DNA of 64,000 bases from S010-25 sp964441285 (lineage in GTDB: Bacteria; Pseudomonadota; Gammaproteobacteria; SZUA-229), in the NCBI GenBank assembly GCA_964441285.1, contig CAYTUK010000001.1, positions 186,001 to 250,000 on the forward strand. Reading direction: 5' to 3'. Positions 52,849-62,188 of the stretch are shown here, one piece after another. The first letter of the stretch is position 1. Each line of letters begins with the position of its first letter. Made by a program: the position numbers and the translations under genes. The notes beneath the pieces are model-generated. The model was given only the letters and a program-made list of their open reading frames with translations. It was not told the origin of the DNA and made no database searches.

Positions 52849-54057
52849 ATGAACACAATAAATACACCATCAAACACACAGACAGGCACCCATATAAGCT
52901 CGGTCTATGGATGTTATCGTTTACAACGATACCCTGTTATAAAAAAAGAAACATTACGTGCATGGGATGCTGCCGATGAATATTTATTACAGTATCTTGC
53001 GGATAATAACTTAGCTGATACTGGAGCCTCGCTATTAATTCTCAATGATGGTTTTGGTGGTTTATCGATACCCTTGCATCGTCTTAACCCAGTGGTGATG
53101 ACGGATTCCTGGTTGACGATGCAGGCTATTGCAGAAAATATGAAAATAAACCAGCTTGATGATGAGGCAATAACCTTTGTTGATAGTCTGGATTTACCCG
53201 ACAATATCCGGGCGAAGAAAATTGATATTATCTTAATTAAATTGCCTAAATCGCTAGCCATGGTTGAAGATCAGTTGCAGCGTATTCGTGCAGTGCTAAA
53301 TCCGGCAACAAAAATTATTGCAGCGGGTATGTCAAAACATATCCATGTTTCTACACTAAAGTTGTTTGAGAAAATAATTGGACCGACGAAAACATCGCTG
53401 GCACGTAAAAAAGCGCGGTTAATTTTTAGTCAGTTCGATGAAGCTTTAACCGTTGCCGATAATGCATACCCTTGTGTATATAAATTACCTTATAAACTGG
53501 ATGATGTAGAAATAGAGGTGATGAATCATGCCGGTGTGTTTTCTACAGAAAAGCTTGATGTCGGTACGCGGCTTTTATTAGAAAATATTCCTGCTGATAA
53601 GCAATATAAATCTATTGTTGATTTGGGGTGTGGTAATGGTGTGGCAGGTTTAATTGCAGCACTAAAAAATTCACAGGCGAAGCTATTTTTTACTGATGAG
53701 TCTTATATGGCGATCAAGTCATCAATGGCTAATTTTTTATCTGTTTTTAGCGAATCACGTGAAGCAGAATTTTTGCAGACTGATTGTTTGCAGGGTATTG
53801 CTGATAACAGTATTTCACTGGTTTTATGTAATCCACCTTTTCATCAAAATAATGCAGTCAATGATAAAGTTGCCTGGCAAATGTTTTCTGAAGCTAAAGC
53901 CGCGTTGGAAGATAAAGGTGAATTGTGGGTTATTGGTAATCGGCACCTGGCTTACCATGCAAAGTTGAAAAAAATATTTGGTAACTGCAATGTTATTGCA
54001 AATAATAAAAAGTTCGTGCTACTAAAAATGATAAAAATACAGGTGGTGGAAAAGTAG
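52849..54057 (+). CDS. rlmG: 23S rRNA guanine-N2 methyltransferase RlmG-like
   Basis: A two-domain methyltransferase that in E. coli modifies G1835 of 23S rRNA. The N-terminal half is a degenerate methyltransferase fold. The C-terminal half has the SAM motif IVDLGCGNGVAGLIAA near residue 263 and the catalytic LCNPPFHQNN near 325. Frame start choices are 52819, inside the ROK gene, and ATG 52849. The second avoids overlap. 402 aa from 52849. RsmC is the nearest alternative; length and the NPPFH context fit RlmG. Confidence 0.85.
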   Translation: MNTINTPSNTQTGTHISSVYGCYRLQRYPVIKKETLRAWDAADEYLLQYLADNNLADTGASLLILNDGFGGLSIPLHRLNPVVMTDSWLTMQAIAENMKINQLDDEAITFVDSLDLPDNIRAKKIDIILIKLPKSLAMVEDQLQRIRAVLNPATKIIAAGMSKHIHVSTLKLFEKIIGPTKTSLARKKARLIFSQFDEALTVADNAYPCVYKLPYKLDDVEIEVMNHAGVFSTEKLDVGTRLLLENIPADKQYKSIVDLGCGNGVAGLIAALKNSQAKLFFTDESYMAIKSSMANFLSVFSESREAEFLQTDCLQGIADNSISLVLCNPPFHQNNAVNDKVAWQMFSEAKAALEDKGELWVIGNRHLAYHAKLKKIFGNCNVIANNKKFVLLKMIKIQVVEK

Positions 54058-54119
54058 ATAATAGAAAATATTGCGTTAATGAAATAGCAGTGATCAGATA
54101 AGAGGGGAAGATATAGTCG

Positions 54120-54509
54120 TTACTGGTTGGAAAGTCTAGATGTTTTCTTGATTAAAACTACGACTGCCAGAAAAAATAATACGCTGGTGATCACAATACT
54201 ATTAGTTTTTAGATCAGGTGGAAATATTAATATAAATTTTTTACCCTTGATAAGGGATGAATAGCTTGAGACACAAAAAGGGATAAGAAACAGGCGCATG
54301 GTTTGCCATCGGTCCAGCGTTTTTAAACTTACTGGCCAGCAGGTGGTACTGATAACCAGTGCGGCACCGACGATTAATGCAATGCCAAGTGAGGAAAACC
54401 AAAGGTGTGGGCTGGCGTCAAAATAGAGAACAGTGATGGCCAGGTACCAGATAAAATAACTCCAGAGTAATTGCTGGCCTAGACTTAAAGTTTTTAAATA
54501 ACACAGCAT
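54120..54509 (-). CDS. Small membrane protein next to the glutamate synthase-like gene
   Basis: I do not recognise a family. About 129 residues from the ATG at 54509, with four predicted membrane helices in two hairpins (near 10-30, 38-58, 70-88 and 105-125). A longer frame reaches 54548 inside the upstream gene. The start at 54509 lies 4 bp after that gene's stop. The close spacing suggests co-expression. No conserved charged motif suggests a reaction. Confidence 0.6.
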   Translation of the reverse strand: MLCYLKTLSLGQQLLWSYFIWYLAITVLYFDASPHLWFSSLGIALIVGAALVISTTCWPVSLKTLDRWQTMRLFLIPFCVSSYSSLIKGKKFILIFPPDLKTNSIVITSVLFFLAVVVLIKKTSRLSNQ

Positions 54510-54513
54510 GGTT

Positions 54514-56097
54514 TTACCAACTTTCGGCGGTGGCATTTTTCCAGTCATATTGCCAGTTATCGGGTAAGTTTTCAGCGCAAAGCAAACAGTTATGACCGAT
54601 TGCTGGGTAAAGTTCTGCGTAGTTTGCTATCGTGGTACCATTTACGCGGCGATTGATATGGATGGGTTTTAATTCTTCCAGACGTTTAATGCCACTGGCT
54701 CCAAGTAATTCAGTTAAATTTTTAACCGTTGAGTTGTGGTAGTTAGCCACACGTTGTCCTTTATTATCAATATTTAGTGCTTTGTAACGTGCTGGATCCT
54801 GGGTGGCGATACCCGTGGGACACTTATCAGTGTTACAGATGCGTGACTGAATACAGCCTAACGCCAGCATCATTCCGCGTGCGCTGTTTATCGTGTCAGC
54901 ACCTAATGCCAGCATCCGGGCCATATGAAAGGCAGTAAATATTTTGCCTGAAGCAATAAGGCGGATCTTATCGCGCAGGCCAAAACCGAGCAGGGCGCTG
55001 TTGACAAATATAATCGCGTCACGCAATGGTGTGCCAACCGAATTAGTTAGTTCAATAGGTGCTGCGCCAGTGCCGCCTTCACCACCGTCGACAGTAATAA
55101 AATCTGGCATAATACCCGTTTCCAGCATCGCTTTGCAGATGGCCAGAAATTCACTTCTTTTACCCAGGCAGAGTTTAAATCCAATGGGTTTCCCGCCAGA
55201 CAGTGTTCTTAATTTGCTGACAAAGTTGAGCAAACCTTTCGGGGTGTTGAATGCTGAATGTGCTGCTGGAGAAATGACATCATGGCCCATTGGTACATGA
55301 CGAATTTCAGCGATCTCTCTGGTTAGTTTGGCCGCCGGCAAAATTCCGCCATGACCAGGTTTTGCGCCCTGGGAGAGCTTAATCTCGATCATTTTAACGC
55401 CATCAAGCTGCGCCTTTTTGGTGAATAGGTTTTCATCAAAATTACCGGCCTGATTTCGGCAACCAAAATAGCCCGTACCGATTTGCCAGATAAGATCGCC
55501 GCCATATTTAAGGTGGTAAGGGCTTAGTCCACCCTCACCTGTATTGTGTGCAAAGTTACCAATTTTTGCACCTTTGTTTAACGCCATAATTGCGTGTTTG
55601 CTTAAAGCGCCAAAGCTCATGGCCGAGATATTCAGTGGTGAGGCACTGTAGGGTTTTAAACAGTCTGAGCCGCCAAACTTAATGCGCGGGTGTGTGTCTT
55701 CAATATGGAAGGGTAGCAAGGAATGGTTCATCCATTCATAACCTGTTCGATAAACATCAAACTGAGTGCCGAAAGGGCGAGTATCGCGAACATTTTTTGC
55801 GCGCTGATAAACCAGTGCACGAAACTCACGATTGATTGGCCGGCCATTGATATTGGATTCAACAAAATATTGCTGTATTTCTGGACGTATGGATTCAAAT
55901 AGATAACGGAAATGACCGATAACAGGGTAAAGACGAAGAATAGTGTGTTTTACCTGAATGAAGTCATATATCCCCAGCAGGATAATGGGGCCGATAAAAA
56001 TAAAGCCATAATAGAATCCTGCCCAGTTAGTAGCAAGCAGCAATAGCATGGCCGCTATCAATATAGAAAAAATAATAAAACCCTGACGTACACTCAT
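54514..56097 (-). CDS. FMN-binding glutamate synthase family protein, membrane-anchored
   Basis: A 527-residue protein. Two helices at the N terminus (about 5-45) anchor it. The rest is the GltB-type FMN barrel: NISAMSFGALSKHAIMALNKGA, KLSQGAKPGHGGILPA, VDGGEGGTGAAPIELTNSVGTPLRDAI and a cysteine cluster CIQSRICNTDKCPTGIATQDP that would hold an iron-sulfur centre. The glutaminase and FAD domains of true GOGAT are missing. The real reaction is not established for this family, so glutamate synthesis should not be assumed. Confidence 0.85.
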   Translation of the reverse strand: MSVRQGFIIFSILIAAMLLLLATNWAGFYYGFIFIGPIILLGIYDFIQVKHTILRLYPVIGHFRYLFESIRPEIQQYFVESNINGRPINREFRALVYQRAKNVRDTRPFGTQFDVYRTGYEWMNHSLLPFHIEDTHPRIKFGGSDCLKPYSASPLNISAMSFGALSKHAIMALNKGAKIGNFAHNTGEGGLSPYHLKYGGDLIWQIGTGYFGCRNQAGNFDENLFTKKAQLDGVKMIEIKLSQGAKPGHGGILPAAKLTREIAEIRHVPMGHDVISPAAHSAFNTPKGLLNFVSKLRTLSGGKPIGFKLCLGKRSEFLAICKAMLETGIMPDFITVDGGEGGTGAAPIELTNSVGTPLRDAIIFVNSALLGFGLRDKIRLIASGKIFTAFHMARMLALGADTINSARGMMLALGCIQSRICNTDKCPTGIATQDPARYKALNIDNKGQRVANYHNSTVKNLTELLGASGIKRLEELKPIHINRRVNGTTIANYAELYPAIGHNCLLCAENLPDNWQYDWKNATAESW

Positions 56098-56441
56098 TGG
56101 CTAACCCCGGTTGGTATAAATGGTTTTTTAATGACTATTTTTTTGTCTGTAAGTTCTTAATTTTATAGTTATGATTATCGGTATCCTTTTCATCTATCTG
56201 GTTAGTCTGTTTTTTAAGGCAGCATGAATTTGGATGTTATTGTAGTTGATGTTTTTTATTTGTCGATAATGGCGCGGGTATAAATCTTTTTACCCAAGCC
56301 CATCATAGAGTATATATTATGTTAGGCTTGTCTGTAACAGGGACGCACAAGACAAGTTTTTTCCTGGCTGCTTAAATTTTGTCAGAGAAAATTCGTGTCT
56401 TCGTGGTACATGCGGAACCTAAATTAATACCGAGTTGTATT
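56098..56441. other. 344-bp gap
   Basis: Contains one CCATCC repeat copy (56179-56205). A TTG-started extension of the cytochrome frame (56379 on) has no signal-peptide logic. Promoters for the divergent genes should lie here, but no strong motif stands out. Confidence 0.5.
56179..56205 (+). repeat. CCATCC dispersed repeat, copy C (diverged)
   Basis: CGGTATCCTTTTCATCTATC then TGGTTAG. It aligns with copy B over 26 bases with only a few changes. Confidence 0.6.
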
Positions 56442-57080
56442 ATGAATTTAGTAAATATTATGAAGTGGCTGAGTGGTTTTCTACGCAACGGCGTCATGGT
56501 TCTTATTAGTCTAGGTGTGGCCTCACCTTTAGCCATGGGTGCGCATAATGCAGTGCAGAAAATTGTTAAGCAAAATTGCGGCGCATGTCATGGCATTAAT
56601 GGTAATAGTGTTGCGCCGATCTATCCAAAGTTGGCCGCTCAGACACCCGCTTATATAACAAAACAATTGCATGACTTTACTGATGGCGTACGTACCAGTC
56701 CAGTCATGTCCGGTATAGCGAAAGCACTTTCTAATACACAAATTCAACAGCTGGCGCAATACTTTTCGCAACAAACCAATATCAATAAAGCCCGACCGAA
56801 TATACCGTTGGTGGCTCAAGGTGAAAAAATCTTTCGGGGTGGTGTGATCGCCCGGGGTGTTCCGGCCTGCGCTGCCTGTCACGGCCCTGCAGCCATTGGC
56901 TTGCCACCGCTCTATCCACGCCTGGCCGGGCAAAATCCGCCTTATGTCGAGAGTCAACTGCTGGCGTTTCGTAGCAAGAAGCGAAGTAATGATTTACACG
57001 CAATGATGCGTGATATCGCAGGCAAACTGACTGCGCAGCAAATTAAGGCGGTTGCAGCCTACCTGGGTTCGTTACCTTAA
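56442..57080 (+). CDS. Diheme cytochrome c (c4-like)
   Basis: A periplasmic electron carrier with two heme sites, CGACH and CAACH, each followed by the c4 pattern GINGNSVAPIYPKLAAQTPAYITKQL and GPAAIGLPPLYPRLAGQNPPYVESQL. The two halves are clearly duplicated. An N-terminal hydrophobic segment (NGVMVLISLGVASPLAMGA) is a signal peptide. I chose the ATG at 56442 over the longer TTG frame at 56379. It precedes the bc1 genes and probably carries electrons from bc1 to a terminal oxidase. Confidence 0.88.
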   Translation: MNLVNIMKWLSGFLRNGVMVLISLGVASPLAMGAHNAVQKIVKQNCGACHGINGNSVAPIYPKLAAQTPAYITKQLHDFTDGVRTSPVMSGIAKALSNTQIQQLAQYFSQQTNINKARPNIPLVAQGEKIFRGGVIARGVPACAACHGPAAIGLPPLYPRLAGQNPPYVESQLLAFRSKKRSNDLHAMMRDIAGKLTAQQIKAVAAYLGSLP

Positions 57081-57253
57081 TCCTTCTCGTGCAAATATTA
57101 CGCTTAAAAATCGTGTGAGATAGACGTGTAGGATAGATATGTGTTCAAGTTTTGATGATAATTTGATTGCTGGCTGTATGTTAAGGACTCAATGCAGCGC
57201 CTGAATAAATTAAAACTTCCGCCAGAGTTTTGAAACTAAAAGGCCAGAAATTT

Positions 57254-57892
57254 ATGAACAAAAAAAAGGATAAGAATAAAAGCGATGTAGAACATCAGGT
57301 TCTGAGCCAGAAAGAACGCTCAAAGCGACGTTTTCTGAGCGCAGCAACGGCTGCTGTTGGTACTGCCGGTGTTGGGGTGTTAGCGGTGCCATTTATTAAA
57401 AGTCTGGAGCCCGATGCAGCCGCTGCGGCAGCTTCGGTCATCACGGTTGATATATCAGGGATACCGCCGGGCGGGCATCTCACAACAAGCTGGCAGCAAA
57501 AACCGCTTCTTATTGCCAATCGAACACCAGAAATGCTGGCGACATTAAGCCAGATGAATTCTCAGCTGAAAGATCCAGATAATAAGGTTCCTCAGCAACC
57601 TCCTTATGCACAAAATATTTATCGTTCACGGAAGCCGGAATGGTTGATTATGATGCAGGTTTGTACTCACCTGTGCTGTTCTCCTGCTTATAAACCGAGA
57701 AAGGGGACGGTGAGCCCTACCTGGTTGGGCGGCTTCCATTGTGCCTGCCATGGCTCACTGTATGATTTATCCGGCAGGGTAATGTTTGGTTCGCCGGCAC
57801 CTGCAAATATGGTCATTCCCCAATATATGTTCACTGATGATGGGAAATCGGTGCAGATTACCGGCCTCGAAAAGAAATCCAAGCTATGTTAA
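57254..57892 (+). CDS. petA: Ubiquinol-cytochrome c reductase Rieske iron-sulfur subunit
   Basis: The Rieske subunit of the bc1 complex. The N-terminal tail has SKRRFLSA, a twin-arginine motif, ahead of the single membrane anchor (about 38-58). Cluster ligands lie in CTHLCC and CACHGS, where the usual first motif is CTHLGC, so an additional Cys replaces Gly. LYDLSGRVMFGSPAP follows as expected. The ATG at 57254 is preferred over the TTG at 57230. 212 aa. First gene of petABC. Confidence 0.93.
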   Translation: MNKKKDKNKSDVEHQVLSQKERSKRRFLSAATAAVGTAGVGVLAVPFIKSLEPDAAAAAASVITVDISGIPPGGHLTTSWQQKPLLIANRTPEMLATLSQMNSQLKDPDNKVPQQPPYAQNIYRSRKPEWLIMMQVCTHLCCSPAYKPRKGTVSPTWLGGFHCACHGSLYDLSGRVMFGSPAPANMVIPQYMFTDDGKSVQITGLEKKSKLC

Positions 57893-57926
57893 AAATATCC
57901 TTGCAATGGTAAATCAGGAGTAGACG

Positions 57927-59144
57927 ATGAGTAAAAACCATAGTTTCTGGACGTGGATTAACGAAAGGTTACCCGTAAGCAGTTTTTTGAAAGCCTCAGT
58001 AACCGAATACTATGCGCCTAAGAACTTTAATTTCTGGTATTTTTTTGGTTCACTGGCACTTCTGGTTCTTATCTCACAGATTTTTTCAGGAATTTTCCTG
58101 CTGACACACTATCATAGTGATGCGAATCGGGCCTTTGATTCGGTGCAGGGTATCATGTTTGACGTAAAATGGGGATGGTTAATTCGCTATATTCATACCA
58201 CCGGTGCTTCGATGTTTTTTCTGGTGATTTACTTACACATATCTCGAGCATTTCTTTATGGCTCTTCTCGTAAACCGCGTGAATTGCTGTGGATTATCGG
58301 TTGGGTTATTTATATCGTGCTTATGGCAGAGGCGTATTTTGGTTATGTACTGCCGTTTGGGAACATGTCCTACTGGGGTGGGGAAGTCATTACCTCTATT
58401 ATTGGTGCCATCCCCGTTATCGGTGACTGGCTGGTTTCGATTGTCCGCGGTGGGCCTGGTTTAGGCGGGGCAACACTCACGCGTTTTATGGCCTTTCATG
58501 TTGTCCTTATTCCGCTGCTACTGATTGTGCTTGTCGTTTTACATCTGGTGGCACTACATAAAGTAGGGTCCAATAATCCTGATGGTATAGAAATTTCGAA
58601 AAAACTCGATGCGAAAGGCATTCCTCTGGATGGCATCCCTTTCCACCCTTATTATACGGTGAAAGATCTCTATGGTGTCGGCGTGTTTCTGACTCTGTTT
58701 GCGATGATTATCCTGTTTGCACCGACCTTGCATGGTCTGATTATTGAGTACGATAATTACATTCCGGCCAACCCGTTACAGACACCCGCCGATGTTACAC
58801 CGGCATGGTATCTCTCTCCGTATTACGCAATACTGCGTTCAATACCCGATAAAGGGCTCGGTATCCTTATGCTGGGCTTAGCCATAGTATTTCCATTTTT
58901 TCTCCCCTGGTTAGACCGTTGTCCAGCTAAATCAGTACGCTATCGCCCCGTTTATTTTGGTATGTTGATTGTACTGGCTATTGCATTATTGGTATTGGGC
59001 TGGATTGGGATGCAACCAGCCAACCCGGCACTGCTGCCGCCTGCACGCATTGCGCTGGGGGTGTATATCGGCTTTTTTATATTGCTACCCGTTGTTAGCC
59101 AACTTGAACCGGTTCGACCAGTACCAGACAGGGTGAAATCATGA
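57927..59144 (+). CDS. petB: Cytochrome b subunit of the bc1 complex
   Basis: The 405-residue integral membrane subunit with two b hemes and the quinone sites. Eight helices are visible. Paired heme-ligand histidines are in GWLIRYIHTTGASMFFLVIYLHISRA and TRFMAFHVVLIPLLLIVLVVLHLVALH. The quinol-oxidation motif is present in the variant YLSPYYAILRSIPDK region. It overlaps petC by 4 bp. Split b6/subunit IV forms are excluded because the gene is full length. Confidence 0.95.
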   Translation: MSKNHSFWTWINERLPVSSFLKASVTEYYAPKNFNFWYFFGSLALLVLISQIFSGIFLLTHYHSDANRAFDSVQGIMFDVKWGWLIRYIHTTGASMFFLVIYLHISRAFLYGSSRKPRELLWIIGWVIYIVLMAEAYFGYVLPFGNMSYWGGEVITSIIGAIPVIGDWLVSIVRGGPGLGGATLTRFMAFHVVLIPLLLIVLVVLHLVALHKVGSNNPDGIEISKKLDAKGIPLDGIPFHPYYTVKDLYGVGVFLTLFAMIILFAPTLHGLIIEYDNYIPANPLQTPADVTPAWYLSPYYAILRSIPDKGLGILMLGLAIVFPFFLPWLDRCPAKSVRYRPVYFGMLIVLAIALLVLGWIGMQPANPALLPPARIALGVYIGFFILLPVVSQLEPVRPVPDRVKS

Positions 59145-59839
59145 GGATAATATTAAGTATTGGAGTGGTGGTTATGGTTGTTTTTACCACCCTTGTTGGA
59201 ACCGCGTATGCCGATGAAGTTGCGTTGCCGACTGCGAAGTACAAGTTCGATAAAGAAACCATTATTCGTGGAGGCATATTTTTTGCCCAGAACTGCCTGG
59301 CATGTCACAGTATGAAGTATATTCGTTACAACCGTCTGGCGGTAGACCTCGGGCTAAATAAAGAATTCATTAAGCGTAACTTTATGCTCCCGTCGGGGGC
59401 TAAATATTTACGTGGTATGACAACGGTTATGCCCCCAAAGCTTGCTGCCAGATGGCTTGGTGTTACACCACCCGATTTAACACTGGTTGCGCGTTACCGA
59501 GGTGTGGACTGGATCTACAACTATCTAAGAAGTTTTTATTGGGATCCCAGTAAATCAACCGGATGGAATAACCATGTTTTTCCAGGTGTCGCGATGCCAA
59601 ATGTGCTGTTTTCATATAGCGGTGTAGTTGACAGCAAGGGACGTGTACTTAAAAAGGCCAGTCATAGTCATCAGAAATATGATGAAGTAATAACTAACCT
59701 TATAGCATGGATGCGATATACCAGTGACCCTTCGATTATCATTCGTAGACAGATCAGCCCTTATGTTATTGGGTTCCTGTTAATTTTTACACTGCTTGCG
59801 TATCTTTTAAAACGTGCTTACTGGCGCGATGTACATTAG
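59141..59839 (+). CDS. petC: Cytochrome c1 subunit of the bc1 complex
   Basis: A 232-residue periplasmic cytochrome anchored by one C-terminal helix (about 205-225, ISPYVIGFLLIFTLLAYLL). The signal peptide covers about 1-24 (TAYA|DE). Heme c binds at NCLACHSMKYIRYNRL near residue 51. The sixth-ligand methionine is probably in VFPGVAMPNVLF. It completes the three-subunit bacterial bc1 complex. A run of about 95 bp to the convergent aldehyde dehydrogenase gene follows. Confidence 0.94.
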   Translation: MRIILSIGVVVMVVFTTLVGTAYADEVALPTAKYKFDKETIIRGGIFFAQNCLACHSMKYIRYNRLAVDLGLNKEFIKRNFMLPSGAKYLRGMTTVMPPKLAARWLGVTPPDLTLVARYRGVDWIYNYLRSFYWDPSKSTGWNNHVFPGVAMPNVLFSYSGVVDSKGRVLKKASHSHQKYDEVITNLIAWMRYTSDPSIIIRRQISPYVIGFLLIFTLLAYLLKRAYWRDVH

Positions 59840-59933
59840 CGCTCCCTCTGATGTAAAGGCACAGAGCTAGCAGCCAGGCCTGGGTATTGTCCGACCTGCT
59901 CCTGGTGGGGGCATTATCGCTATAATGCCGACT

Positions 59934-61373
59934 CTATAGTGCAGTCGAACGTATCACCATCATTTTCTCTACCTGCATGTCTCTAAACGTGTGTGGTATG
60001 CCGCCGATACCAAAACCAGAATGTTTCAGACCCGCAAATGGCATCCAGTCGACACGAAAAGCGGTGTGGTCATTGACCATTACGGCGGATGCATCCAGTT
60101 GTTTGAAAGCATACATGCAGGTGTCAATGTTTTTCGAGAAGACTGCTGCCTGGAATGCGACATCAAGACTGTTGGCGCAAGTTATAGCCTCTGCTATATC
60201 GGTATAGGTATAAATGCAAACGACTGGGCCAAAAATCTCATTACTGGTAATGATGGCATCTGCTGAAGGATTAAATAAAACCGTTGCTTCATAACAGCTG
60301 GCTGAAATTTTATTGCCTCCGGTTATACATTCAGCGCCCTTGTCAATTGCATCCTCTACCCACGCATGAACACGATCTGTTTCAGCATGGCGAATTAAAG
60401 GCCCAATGTCGGTATCTTCTTTTGTTGGGTCGCCAATTTTCATTTGTTTTACTGCTGTGGCGATATGTTCGGCAAGTTTACGCGCGATAGATTTATGTGC
60501 ATAAATACGTTGAACCGATACACAGACCTGTCCGGCGTGATAGAAACCTGCTTTGGTCAGCAGTGGCACAGTCTCGTCCATATTGGCATCTTCAGCGACA
60601 ATCACTGGGGCAACACCACCATGTTCAAGTGCGCAACGCGTACCGGCTGCGAGTTTGGAGCGTAACATCCAGCCTACATTGGCGCTGCCAATAAAGCTGA
60701 AAAAAGCGACTCGCTTATCGGTAACCAGGGCTGTGGCAGTTTCATGATCTGAGGTGATAATGCCCTGACACCATGCTTCTGGTAGACCCGCTTCACGAAA
60801 AATCTGGATTAGTCGAAAACATGACAAAGGTGTATCTTCAGCAGGTTTAATAATAACCGGACAACCCGAAGCAACTGCTGGCCCAATCTGATGCACGGCA
60901 AGATTAAGTGGGTGGTTAAATGCACTGACGGCGACGACAACGCCAATAGGCTCATGTGTGGTAAATGCCAGCCGGTTCATTGACGCAGCATTTTTACTCA
61001 TTGGAACTTCTTCACCATGTATCGTCCGTAATACTTCGATGCAGTTGCGTATGCCATCAATGGCGCGAGTCACTTCTACACGGGAATCAATTAGAGGTTT
61101 ACCGCCTTCGCGTGCTGCTTCAAGAGCCAGCATTTCGAAACGTGACTGCATGATCATGGCCGTTTTATTTAATATGTCGATACGGGTTTCAGCGTCCAGC
61201 CATTTCGAGCGGTCACGGAAAAGACTATGAGCGGTATTAAGTGCAATATTCACTGCGGTTTTATCACCGATTTCGACGGTAGCAATGTGACTGTCATCGA
61301 AAGGGGCAGTCACATTAATTTCACCTATGGCAGCGGCACCGGGAACCAGTAATTTAAAATGTTCAGTCATCAT
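59934..61373 (-). CDS. NAD(P)-dependent aldehyde dehydrogenase
   Basis: A 479-residue ALDH. The oxyanion Asn is in SAFNHPLN (153), the Lys of the nucleotide site in IIKPAED (176), the general base Glu at 250 (ALEHGGVAP) and the catalytic Cys at 284 (GQVCVSVQ). Overall pattern is closest to the succinate-semialdehyde, lactaldehyde and phosphonoacetaldehyde dehydrogenase group. The substrate cannot be fixed from sequence. A good AAGGAG Shine-Dalgarno precedes the ATGATG start. Confidence 0.9.
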   Translation of the reverse strand: MMTEHFKLLVPGAAAIGEINVTAPFDDSHIATVEIGDKTAVNIALNTAHSLFRDRSKWLDAETRIDILNKTAMIMQSRFEMLALEAAREGGKPLIDSRVEVTRAIDGIRNCIEVLRTIHGEEVPMSKNAASMNRLAFTTHEPIGVVVAVSAFNHPLNLAVHQIGPAVASGCPVIIKPAEDTPLSCFRLIQIFREAGLPEAWCQGIITSDHETATALVTDKRVAFFSFIGSANVGWMLRSKLAAGTRCALEHGGVAPVIVAEDANMDETVPLLTKAGFYHAGQVCVSVQRIYAHKSIARKLAEHIATAVKQMKIGDPTKEDTDIGPLIRHAETDRVHAWVEDAIDKGAECITGGNKISASCYEATVLFNPSADAIITSNEIFGPVVCIYTYTDIAEAITCANSLDVAFQAAVFSKNIDTCMYAFKQLDASAVMVNDHTAFRVDWMPFAGLKHSGFGIGGIPHTFRDMQVEKMMVIRSTAL

Positions 61374-61410
61374 TTATTCTCCTTTTATTTTGTTGTTTGA
61401 CGCAGAGATA

Positions 61411-61429
61411 CTAACAGGATGGATGATAT
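61411..61429 (-). repeat. CCATCC dispersed repeat, copy D
   Basis: CTAACAGGATGGATGATAT, which reversed reads ATATCATCCATCCTGTTAG. It matches copies A and B over the CATCCATCCTGTTAG core, in opposite orientation. It lies between the divergent aldehyde dehydrogenase and DUF6580 genes. Confidence 0.65.
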
Positions 61430-61574
61430 ATAATCTGGAAAGCAATGGATATTAGCCATACTTTTTAATTCGGGTTAAAACAGATAGCTGTGATAGAATA
61501 GAACGATTACTATTCAAAAGCTAAATTAATAAATTTAATATTAAAACAGATATGGTGGCCAGAGGTTAATACAG

Positions 61575-62084
61575 ATGAAAACTAAAGTAATGACACTGGT
61601 TATAATTATATTTTCTTTAGCTGTTTTTCGATTGCTACCGCATTTGCCGAATGTATCGCCTGTAGCAGCGATGGCGCTTTTTGGCGGTGTCTACTTTGCA
61701 GATAAACGTCTGGCCTTCATTGTTCCTTTCCTCGCCTTGTTATTCAGTGACCTGATACTCGGGTTGCATAATACGATGTTATTCGTCTATGGCGGATTTG
61801 GTCTTACTGTTGTAATTGGCATGTGGTTGAGCCATCGTGTCACGATTACCAATACTGCGCTTGCAACTATGGTTGCATCGGTTGCTTTTTTCCTGATTAC
61901 TAATTTTGGTGCCTGGCTTACTTCAGGTATATACGCCAGCACGACTGAAGGTTTAATACAGGCCTATGTCGCGGGCATCCCTTTCTTTCAGAATTCACTG
62001 ATGGGTAATCTGGGGTTTGTTGCGCTGATATTTGGCGGTTATGAACTTTTGAAAAATAATATTATCGCATTACGACAGACTTGA
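61575..62084 (+). CDS. DUF6580 membrane protein
   Basis: A 169-residue polytopic membrane protein with five or six helices. LPHLPNVSPVAAMALFGGVYF at the N terminus and a late NFGAWLTSGIY...AGIPFFQNSLMGNLGF are the family pattern as I recall it. These proteins have been annotated as putative transport proteins, and the layout resembles small substrate-binding membrane components. No adjacent ATPase is present on its strand; the ABC genes nearby are convergent with it. Substrate is unknown. Confidence 0.75.
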   Translation: MKTKVMTLVIIIFSLAVFRLLPHLPNVSPVAAMALFGGVYFADKRLAFIVPFLALLFSDLILGLHNTMLFVYGGFGLTVVIGMWLSHRVTITNTALATMVASVAFFLITNFGAWLTSGIYASTTEGLIQAYVAGIPFFQNSLMGNLGFVALIFGGYELLKNNIIALRQT

Positions 62085-62188
62085 TTTTGTTGTTAAACAA
62101 TAAATTATCGTAACACAGTCGCTAAGTTTGCTCCCTGCCTGGCTGTAATCCAGTTATTCTTATTCAGTTATTCTTTTTCAACCTGCCG

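Noticed and set aside
54514..56097. True glutamate synthase large subunit
   Set aside because: The glutaminase domain and the small subunit are missing; only the FMN barrel and Cys cluster are present.
56379..56441. Longer cytochrome c start
   Set aside because: It needs a TTG and places a non-conserved stretch before the signal peptide.
61575..62084. DUF6580 protein as part of the B12 system
   Set aside because: No riboswitch precedes it and it lies 9.7 kb from the locus.
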